DNA of 64,000 nucleotides from positions 448,828-512,827 of the forward strand of contig NZ_CP059219.1 in NCBI RefSeq assembly GCF_014252395.1, written 5' to 3'. The stretch's first letter is position 1. Every line of letters starts with the position of its first letter. Made by a program: the position numbers and the translations under genes. The notes below the pieces were generated by a model, which was not told where the DNA came from, did not search any database, and saw only the letters and a list, made by a program, of their open reading frames with translations. The DNA comes from Blattabacterium cuenoti. Lineage in GTDB: Bacteria; Bacteroidota; Bacteroidia; Flavobacteriales; Blattabacteriaceae. Positions 57,726 to 64,000 of this stretch are shown here, one piece after another.

Positions 57726-58298
57726 ATGAATAAAAAAATTTTACGTAAAAAATATTTTTTTTATAGAAATTCTTTTTCTAAAAAAGAAATTCAAAAAATG
57801 AGTTATGAAATTTTTTTTCAACTAAAAAAAAATTTCATATGGAATAAAAAATATTATCATATTTTTTTACCTATACGAAAATATAATGAAGTTGAAACAT
57901 TTATTATTATTAATTTTCTTTTAAAGAAAAAAAAATATATCACAATACCCTATTCAAATTTTAAACAATTATATATATATAATTGTTTTTTTGATGAAAA
58001 AACTTTATTAAAAAAAAATAAATATGGAATTTTTGAACCTATATACAAACGTTTTATACATCCTTATTTTATAGATATTATGTTTATTCCTTTATTAATA
58101 TTTGATATTAAAGGTTATCGTATAGGTTATGGAAAAGGATTTTATGATAGATTTGTTCTTTTATGTAAAAAAAACGTTATAAAAATTGGATTAAGTTTTT
58201 TTGATCCAATAAATAATATTGGAGATATACATAAAAATGATTTATCCTTAGATATAGGTATTACTACTAATCATATTTATTTATTTAATAATTTTTAA
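57726..58298 (+). CDS. 5-formyltetrahydrofolate cyclo-ligase
   Basis: ATP-dependent conversion of 5-formyl-THF to 5,10-methenyl-THF, salvaging an inhibitory folate form. The diagnostic GYRIGYGKGFYDRF is at about 132-145, following a basic N-terminus (KKILRKKYFFYR). The length of 190 aa is normal. It starts 3 nt after the hydrolase and its stop overlaps the convergent rseP stop by 4 nt. With folC it points to retained one-carbon metabolism. Confidence 0.93.
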   Translation: MNKKILRKKYFFYRNSFSKKEIQKMSYEIFFQLKKNFIWNKKYYHIFLPIRKYNEVETFIIINFLLKKKKYITIPYSNFKQLYIYNCFFDEKTLLKKNKYGIFEPIYKRFIHPYFIDIMFIPLLIFDIKGYRIGYGKGFYDRFVLLCKKNVIKIGLSFFDPINNIGDIHKNDLSLDIGITTNHIYLFNNF

Positions 58299-59623
58299 AA
58301 AAATACTTTAAAAATATCCCAAAAAATAATAAATATCATCATTAAACTAATAATAATAAAACCATAAATAGTGCATTTTTCAATAATTTTTTCATTTACT
58401 TTCTTTCCTATCAACATTTCTATCATAATAAATAATATGTAACCTCCATCTAATGATGGAATTGGAAATAAATTTAAAAAAGCTAACCAAATAGATAAAG
58501 TACCAGTTAAAGACCAAAAAACATACCAATTCCATTGAGAAGGAAATTCTTTTGCTATAGAAAAAAAACTACCTATTTGTTTATAGGCTTTAGTTTCTAC
58601 ATGTATAATATTTTTTAAAAAAATAATTTGATTTTTTAGAACATTATAAGATTTTATAATTCCATGATAAAAACTATCAAAATAAGAATAATTCTTTTTT
58701 TCAAATAAAAAAATATGATTTAGATCCATAAAACTTTTTAAAAAAATACCTAAAATACCTTTTGAATCTATAAATACTTCTTTTTGAATAAGTTTTCCAT
58801 TTCTATTAATAGATATTAATATATTTTCATTTTTATAGTTTGACAAACTATCTTTTAGTTGATCAGAAAAAAAAATTAATTCAGAATTAATTGCTAATAT
58901 TTCATCATTATTTTTTAATCCATATTTTTCTGCTTTTGAATTTTTAATTACATAATTAATAATAGGAGGAACACGTGGTTTAATAAAAAAACCAAATTTT
59001 TTTCTATCAAAAAGAAATTTTTTTTTATTATTTAAAGATAAATTTAAAATTTTTCCCATACGGTCCACAGTTATAGAATTTCCTAAAAAAATGGATTTTG
59101 GAATTTCATTGAAATATTTAATATATTTTCCATTTACAAATAAAATCTTATCTCCATTTTTCAATCCTATTTTTTTTCCTAATGAATCTACTTCTATTCC
59201 ATATTTTACATTTTTTGTAGGTAGATAAATTTCTCCATATTGAAATAATAAAAAAGTAAAAATTAAAATAGATAATATTATATTGAATATAATACCACCA
59301 GAAATAATTAATAGTCTTTTTATAGCAGATTTAGAACAAAATTCCCAATTTTTATTTTTATTTTTTTTTGATAAATTTGAACAATTTTCTTTTATCATTC
59401 CATATATTTTAACATATCCTCCCAAAGGAAGCCATCCAATTCCATAAATAGTATGACCTATTTTTTTTTTAAAAATAGAAAACCAAGGATCAAAAAATAA
59501 AAAAAATCTTTCAACTCGTACTCTAAATATTTTTGCTAAAATAAAATGTCCTAATTCATGAACAACAATCAAAATGGAAATACTAAAAAGTAATTGTATA
59601 GATTTGATAAAAATAGATGTCAT
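58295..59623 (-). CDS. rseP: site-2 intramembrane metalloprotease RseP
   Basis: A membrane-embedded zinc protease that cleaves transmembrane anti-sigma factors or signal peptides. The zinc motif VVHELGHFI (H22, E23, H26) is in helix 1, two PDZ domains lie between about 140 and 300, and the third ligand is in NLFPIPSLDGGYI. The length of 442 aa is normal for the phylum. No sigma-E or anti-sigma gene is adjacent, so housekeeping clearance of signal peptides is a reasonable guess. It diverges from feoA over 92 nt in which I see no clear promoter. Confidence 0.93.
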   Translation of the reverse strand: MTSIFIKSIQLLFSISILIVVHELGHFILAKIFRVRVERFFLFFDPWFSIFKKKIGHTIYGIGWLPLGGYVKIYGMIKENCSNLSKKNKNKNWEFCSKSAIKRLLIISGGIIFNIILSILIFTFLLFQYGEIYLPTKNVKYGIEVDSLGKKIGLKNGDKILFVNGKYIKYFNEIPKSIFLGNSITVDRMGKILNLSLNNKKKFLFDRKKFGFFIKPRVPPIINYVIKNSKAEKYGLKNNDEILAINSELIFFSDQLKDSLSNYKNENILISINRNGKLIQKEVFIDSKGILGIFLKSFMDLNHIFLFEKKNYSYFDSFYHGIIKSYNVLKNQIIFLKNIIHVETKAYKQIGSFFSIAKEFPSQWNWYVFWSLTGTLSIWLAFLNLFPIPSLDGGYILFIMIEMLIGKKVNEKIIEKCTIYGFIIISLMMIFIIFWDIFKVFF

Positions 59624-59715
59624 TTATTATAAAATAAAAAGATAAATTTAAACCTTTATTTCATATTTATTCATGACTAAAAATTTATTTTTATTTAAAT
59701 AAAATATAATATAAT

Positions 59716-59940
59716 TTGAATTTATCTAATCTTAAAAAAGGAGAAAAAGGAATTATAAAGGGATATAAAAATGAAGATTTCCCTATAAAATTGTTAGAAT
59801 TAGGAGTTTTACCAGGAGTAAAATTTGAAATACTTTTTGTTTCTATTTTTTATGATCCATTATGCATTATATATGATCAATCTTGTTTAGCTTTACGTAA
59901 AAAAGAAGCAGAAAATATTATAATAGAACCTATTAAATAA
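59716..59940 (+). CDS. feoA: ferrous iron transport protein A
   Basis: A small SH3-like cytoplasmic protein (74 aa) needed for FeoB-mediated Fe2+ uptake. The family pattern MNLSNLKKGEKGIIKGY, LELGVLPGVKFEIL and the C-terminal LRKKEAENIIIEPI is clear. The start is TTG; a stop codon lies just upstream (59707-59709) and no ATG is available. Its stop overlaps the feoB ATG as TAATG, so FeoB translation is probably coupled. Confidence 0.93.
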   Translation: MNLSNLKKGEKGIIKGYKNEDFPIKLLELGVLPGVKFEILFVSIFYDPLCIIYDQSCLALRKKEAENIIIEPIK

Positions 59941-61985
59941 TGCAAAGAAGAATAATAAAATTAGCACTTATTGGAAATCCAAATGTAGGAAAAACTTCTT
60001 TGTTTAATCAATTAACAGGACTTAATCAAAAAGTAGGAAACTATTTAGGAGTAACAGTAGATAAAAAAATAGGATATTTTTATAATGAACAAATTTATTA
60101 TCAAATAATAGATCTTCCTGGTATTTATAGTATTTATCCTTCATCTGAAGATGAAGAAGTCGTCAGTAAATTATTAAATAATATAGAAGATTTAGATTAT
60201 CCAGATAAAATTATTATTGTAGCTGATTCTTCAAATATAAAAAAAAGTTTGCTTTTATTTAGACAAATACAAGATTTAGGATTTCCTGTTTTATTTGTAT
60301 TAAATATGCTTGATGAAGCAAAAAAAAAAGGAATATCTATTGATATAGAAAAACTTAAAAAGTTTCTTATAACAGAAATCGTTTTGATTAATGCAAGAAA
60401 AGGAATAGGAATAAAAAAATTGAAAGAAAAAATAAAAAATATTAAAAAAATAAAAAAATGTTTTTTTTTCAATCCAGGATTAAATTATTCTGTTGCTATT
60501 GATGAGGTAAAAAATATTTATAAAGTAAATACTTATAAAGCTTGGTTTTATTTAGCTTATAATAAAAAAATTCTTCAAGAAGATTCTATATTAAATAAAA
60601 TTAAAAATAAACATCATATTATATCTAAACGACTACAAATAAAAGAAATATTAGATAGATATGAAGAAATAGGAAAAATATTCTCTAAGACTGTTTTCGA
60701 ATTGATTTCTAATAAAGAAAAAAAATTCTTAAAAATTTCAAAAGAAATAGATAATTCTTTAATTTTACATCCTTTTTGGGGATACTTTATTTTTATATTT
60801 TTTTTATTTTTTATTTTTCAATGTGTTTTTTTTTGGGCAGAAATACCTAAAAGATTTATAGAATTTTTTTTTTATACTATTCAAAAAAAACTAGAAAATA
60901 TTTATCCAGGACCTTTAAATAATTTAATCACACAAGGAGTACTACCTGGTATTAGTACTATTATCACCTTTATTCCACAAATTTTTATTTTATTATTCTT
61001 TTTACTTCTTATGGAAGAAAGTGGATACATAAGTAGAGTAATTTTTTTAATGGATAGAATTATGCGTCCTTTTGGACTAAATGGAAAAAGTGTCGTTCCT
61101 CTTATTTCTAGTATAGCTTGTGCTATTCCAGCAATAATGTCAGCTAGACATATTGAAAATCCAAGAGATCGTCTAATTACTATTTTAGCTACTCCTTTTA
61201 TGACATGTTCTGCTAGATTACCTGTTTATACACTTATTATATCTTTAATTATACCAGATAAAAAATGGTATATCATTCAATTACGTGGAATGGTTCTTAT
61301 GGCTATGTATCTTTTAGGAATTATATCAGCTTTAAGTATTTCAATGATTCTTCATAAATTCTTGAAAAAGAATTATAAAAGTCATCTAATTATGGAAATT
61401 CCAACTTATAAAACACCAATACTTAAAAATATATTAATTACTTTATGGATACATCTTAAATCCTTTATCCTAAATGTAGGAAAGATGATTTTATTAATAA
61501 ATATAATAATATGGGTTTTAGGTACATTTGGTCCATCAAATAAAAATTCTACTATGTTAGAATACATAAATATACAAAAAAAAGAACTACCTGATTCTTA
61601 TTTAGGTTTGTTAGGAAAAAAACTTGAACCAGTTATTCATCCATTAGGATACGATTGGAAAATAGGTATAGGGTTATTATCATCTATTGTAGCAAGAGAA
61701 GTATTTGTTAGTACCATGGCTTCTATGTATAGTATAGAAAAAAAAGATTTTTTAAAAGAAAAAATGAAAAAAGAAGTAGTTACTGGAACTAAAAAACCTA
61801 TTTATAATTTATCTACAGGTATATCTTTACTATTTTTTTATACATTTTCTATGCAATGTATGAGTACATTATCTATAATAAAAAAGGAAACAAAATCTTG
61901 GAAATGGCCTATTATACAATTTATATTTATGACTTTATTAGCATATATATCTTCTTTTTCTATATATCAAGTATTTAAAAAATAA
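59940..61985 (+). CDS. feoB: ferrous iron transport protein B
   Basis: An inner-membrane Fe2+ transporter with an N-terminal G domain. G1 GNPNVGKT is at 12-19, DLPGIYSIYP is the G3/switch region, and NMLDEAKKKG is G4. A linker follows, then about eight transmembrane helices with the two Gate repeats (GYISRVIFLMDRIMRPFGLNGKS, in parts: FLMDRIMRPFGLNGKS; and VAREVFVSTMASMY) and TCSARLPVY. At 681 aa it is slightly shorter than typical but complete. It is translationally coupled to feoA and followed at once by a small Cys-rich membrane protein. Confidence 0.96.
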   Translation: MQRRIIKLALIGNPNVGKTSLFNQLTGLNQKVGNYLGVTVDKKIGYFYNEQIYYQIIDLPGIYSIYPSSEDEEVVSKLLNNIEDLDYPDKIIIVADSSNIKKSLLLFRQIQDLGFPVLFVLNMLDEAKKKGISIDIEKLKKFLITEIVLINARKGIGIKKLKEKIKNIKKIKKCFFFNPGLNYSVAIDEVKNIYKVNTYKAWFYLAYNKKILQEDSILNKIKNKHHIISKRLQIKEILDRYEEIGKIFSKTVFELISNKEKKFLKISKEIDNSLILHPFWGYFIFIFFLFFIFQCVFFWAEIPKRFIEFFFYTIQKKLENIYPGPLNNLITQGVLPGISTIITFIPQIFILLFFLLLMEESGYISRVIFLMDRIMRPFGLNGKSVVPLISSIACAIPAIMSARHIENPRDRLITILATPFMTCSARLPVYTLIISLIIPDKKWYIIQLRGMVLMAMYLLGIISALSISMILHKFLKKNYKSHLIMEIPTYKTPILKNILITLWIHLKSFILNVGKMILLINIIIWVLGTFGPSNKNSTMLEYINIQKKELPDSYLGLLGKKLEPVIHPLGYDWKIGIGLLSSIVAREVFVSTMASMYSIEKKDFLKEKMKKEVVTGTKKPIYNLSTGISLLFFYTFSMQCMSTLSIIKKETKSWKWPIIQFIFMTLLAYISSFSIYQVFKK

Positions 61986-61986
61986 A

Positions 61987-62112
61987 ATGTGTCAATATTT
62001 AATCATATTCATATTATTTTTATTTTCTATTATATTTTTTTGTAAAAAATTTATTAATTTTTTTTCAAATAAAAAAAAAATTTGTAAAAATAAATGCAAT
62101 TGTAAGTTATAA
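61987..62112 (+). CDS. FeoB-associated small Cys-rich membrane protein
   Basis: A 41-aa frame beginning 1 nt after the feoB stop. One transmembrane helix (YLIIFILFLFSIIFF) is followed by Cys19, a Lys/Phe/Asn-rich segment and a C-terminal ICKNKCNCKL with three cysteines (C33, C37, C39). The architecture and its position directly behind feoB match the FeoB-associated Cys-rich membrane proteins, which are thought to assist FeoB or bind iron. The sequence is very AT-driven, so part of the similarity could be compositional. Its stop overlaps the convergent ddl stop by 6 nt. Confidence 0.7.
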   Translation: MCQYLIIFILFLFSIIFFCKKFINFFSNKKKICKNKCNCKL

Positions 62113-63096
62113 ATACTTATTTTTCATTTTATTAATAGAGTCATATATAAGATCATTAAATAAATCAGATAAAGATATTCCTGCTATTTTTAATTGTTTA
62201 GGAAAAATACTTTCTTTTGAAAGTCCTGGAATTGTATTAATTTCTAAAAAATAGGGTTCATTATTTACAATAATATATTCAGATCTAGATATTCCTGATA
62301 AATTAAGAATTTTATATACTTTTTTAGCTGTTTTTTGTATTTTATTTACTATATTTGGAAGTAATCTAGCTGGTGTTATTTCTTGAGATTTTCCTGAATA
62401 TTTTGATTCAAAATCAAAAAAATCATTTTTACTAATTATTTCAGTAATAGGTAAAACTATTACTTCATTTTTAAATGAAAAAACTCCTACTGAAATTTCT
62501 TTTCCTTCAATAAAAGATTCAATAATGATTTCTTCATCTTCTTTAAAAGCTATTTTTATTGCTCTATAAAAATGTTTTTTTTCATAAACTTTACTTATTC
62601 CTAAACTAGATCCAGATTTACTAGGTTTAACGAAACAAGGCATTCCTATTTTTTTTAGTATTTTTTCTTCACTAAAAGTTTCATTTTTATTTAAAAAAAA
62701 AGATAAAGGAGTATTAATTCCAAAATTTTTTAGTAAACTGGAGCAATATTTTTTATTAAAAGTCATATTAGAATGATAAAAATTACATCCTGTATAAGGA
62801 ATTTTTAATAATTCAAAATAAGCTTGCAATATTCCATCTTCTCCTGGTGTTCCATGAATCACATTGAATATACAATCAAATTTTATATTTTTATTATTTA
62901 TTAAAACACTAAAATCTTTTTGAATAGGATATTCTTTCTCTTTTTCATCTATCATAAACCATTTTTCTTTAAAAATAAAAACTTTATAAGGTTCAAATTT
63001 ATTTCTGCATAAATTTTTATAAACTACTTCACCACTTTTTAGTGAAATATCAGATTCTTTTGAAAATCCACCCATTATAACAGCAATTTTTTTCAT
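62107..63096 (-). CDS. ddl: D-alanine--D-alanine ligase
   Basis: An ATP-grasp enzyme joining two D-alanines for the peptidoglycan stem peptide. N-terminal IMGGFSKESDISLKSG, NVIHGTPGEDG, the ATP-grasp FVKPSKSGSSLGISKV, EISVGVF and the C-terminal metal loop EINTIPGLSKES are all present. The length of 329 aa is standard. It diverges from the PASTA gene with 36 nt between starts. With murA and glmM it indicates a retained cell wall. Confidence 0.96.
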   Translation of the reverse strand: MKKIAVIMGGFSKESDISLKSGEVVYKNLCRNKFEPYKVFIFKEKWFMIDEKEKEYPIQKDFSVLINNKNIKFDCIFNVIHGTPGEDGILQAYFELLKIPYTGCNFYHSNMTFNKKYCSSLLKNFGINTPLSFFLNKNETFSEEKILKKIGMPCFVKPSKSGSSLGISKVYEKKHFYRAIKIAFKEDEEIIIESFIEGKEISVGVFSFKNEVIVLPITEIISKNDFFDFESKYSGKSQEITPARLLPNIVNKIQKTAKKVYKILNLSGISRSEYIIVNNEPYFLEINTIPGLSKESIFPKQLKIAGISLSDLFNDLIYDSINKMKNKYL

Positions 63097-63132
63097 TATT
63101 TATTTTTATTTTTATTTTATATTCTTCAGTTT

Positions 63133-64000
63133 ATGAATTATTATAAATATTTTTTGATTTTTATACTTAATTTATTGATAGCTATTTTTATTTTATATAA
63201 AATAACTCAATTTGCATTAAAATGGGTAGACATTTACACTAAACATGATTCTTATGTTGTAGTACCAAACTTGCGTTATTTTACTTTATCTAAATCTATT
63301 TCTATTTTAAAAAAAATAGGATTAAAATATAATATAATAAGAGTATCACGTTATAATCCTAATTTTAAACTTAATCAAGTTATTTCTTTTTTACCAGAAG
63401 CTGGAGATCATGTGAAAGAAGGAAGGCATATATATATACAAGTAAATTCAAATAATTTTTTACAAAAAAATAAATACACAGTGTTACCAAACATTATAAA
63501 TAAAGATATAAAGATTGCAATGAAATTACTTGATGATAATCATATTTTAATTAAAGATAGTAAATATGTTAATGACTTTCTTAAAAATGTAGTTTTAAAA
63601 GTTTTTTATAAAGATAAATCTATAGAATATGGATACAGATTGCCTATAAATAAAAAACCTGAAATTACTTTAATAATTGGTAAAGGATATGAAAAAAATA
63701 ATTTTATTACAGTTCCTAATGTTATAGGAATGTCATTGCATTCTGCTATTCAGATATTGAAAAAAAAATTATTTAATATTATTAATTTTTATTACGAATA
63801 TCCAATGATAAATTCTGTTGTTAAAAATGCAAAAGTATATCGTCAAAAACCTAATTTTGGAGAAATTTATAATAAAAATAAACCTATTGAAATTTGGTTA
63901 ACTTCAAAAGAAATATTAGATAATTTGATACAAAAAACAGATAAAAAAGAAGATAAAAAAGAAGTTAAAAAAGAAGTTAAAAAAGAAGATAAAAAAGAAG
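63133..64000 (+). CDS. PASTA-domain membrane protein (3' truncated by window edge)
   Basis: The frame is open from the ATG at 63133 to the end of the window (289 codons). One N-terminal transmembrane anchor (FLIFILNLLIAIFILY) is followed by three PASTA-type repeats starting near residues 42, 116 and 185. They are marked by VVVPNLRYF, TVLPNIINK and ITVPNVIGMSL, each followed by a helix and an I/V-x-V-type strand. After WLTSKEILDNLIQK a strongly charged tail of D/V-K-K-E repeats runs to the edge. PASTA domains bind peptidoglycan or its precursors. Without a kinase domain this is the short Bacteroidota type found next to ddl. The end lies outside the window. Confidence 0.85.
   Translation, partial: MNYYKYFLIFILNLLIAIFILYKITQFALKWVDIYTKHDSYVVVPNLRYFTLSKSISILKKIGLKYNIIRVSRYNPNFKLNQVISFLPEAGDHVKEGRHIYIQVNSNNFLQKNKYTVLPNIINKDIKIAMKLLDDNHILIKDSKYVNDFLKNVVLKVFYKDKSIEYGYRLPINKKPEITLIIGKGYEKNNFITVPNVIGMSLHSAIQILKKKLFNIINFYYEYPMINSVVKNAKVYRQKPNFGEIYNKNKPIEIWLTSKEILDNLIQKTDKKEDKKEVKKEVKKEDKKE

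Overview
The window is a very AT-rich, densely packed bacterial chromosome segment. It looks like a reduced-genome Bacteroidota (Flavobacteriales) insect endosymbiont, most likely a Blattabacterium-type cockroach or termite symbiont. The reasons are strong A/T bias at every synonymous position, coding on almost every base with many 1-22 nt overlaps, and Bacteroidota-specific content: a DUF4290 gene directly before murA, a ferredoxin divergent from a LuxC-type acyl-CoA reductase, dicistronic feoA-feoB, the sdhC-sdhA-sdhB order, Bacteroidota-type promoter motifs (TTTG / TANNTTTG), and no Shine-Dalgarno sequences. The genus is inferred from these traits, not from a database match. I see no insertion sequences, prophage, CRISPR or other recent acquisitions.

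Layout. 1-7.8 kb: a MATE exporter cut by the window edge, then deaD-aroC-miaA (+), tRNA-Val(UAC), folC (-) and glnS (+). 7.8-20.1 kb: the classic block tuf - tRNA-Trp - secE - nusG - rplK - rplA - rplJ - rplL - rpoB - rpoC, all on the minus strand. 20.1-20.5 kb: a tRNA cluster Thr(UGU)-Tyr-Gly(UCC), followed by the eroded remains of a fourth tRNA, Thr(GGU), just before tuf. 20.5-25 kb: lspA, a decayed dksA/traR pseudogene and ileS (-). 25-30 kb: mutS, tRNA-Gly(GCC), tRNA-Leu(UAA), guaB (-), and a small Ser/Thr/Glu-rich lipoprotein with a strong terminator. 30-40 kb: a long minus-strand run of a nifS-like cysteine desulfurase, sdhCAB, accA, dnaB, a LolC/E-like permease, glmM and rplS. 40-44 kb: rny, a deoxyhypusine-synthase-like gene and lpd (+). 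44-48 kb: ferredoxin / acyl-CoA reductase, ribD, aroE, rpsU and tRNA-Val(GAC). 48-56 kb: recG, a uvrD-type helicase, a CDF metal exporter, DUF4290, murA, greA and an HIT protein (+). 56-64 kb: coaX, an alpha/beta hydrolase, 5-FTHF cyclo-ligase, rseP, feoA-feoB with an unlisted small Cys-rich partner, ddl, and a PASTA protein that runs off the right edge.

Functionally the window covers core information processing (transcription, translation, tRNA charging and modification, replication and repair). It also keeps selected biosynthesis: shikimate/chorismate, folate, riboflavin, GMP, pantothenate to CoA, fatty-acid initiation and peptidoglycan precursors. Respiration (succinate:quinone oxidoreductase), envelope maintenance (lspA, a LolC/E-like permease, rseP) and metal handling (feoAB, CDF) complete it. 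The most informative signals are erosion in progress. One is a recognisable but multiply frameshifted dksA gene. The other is a tRNA-Thr(GGU) remnant whose anticodon now reads GAU and whose 3' end overlaps a promoter-like motif for tuf. Other points include a glnS whose conserved N-terminus extends upstream of every canonical start codon, and a miaA whose 3' end runs antisense into a tRNA gene. I found no convincing novel multi-gene system.
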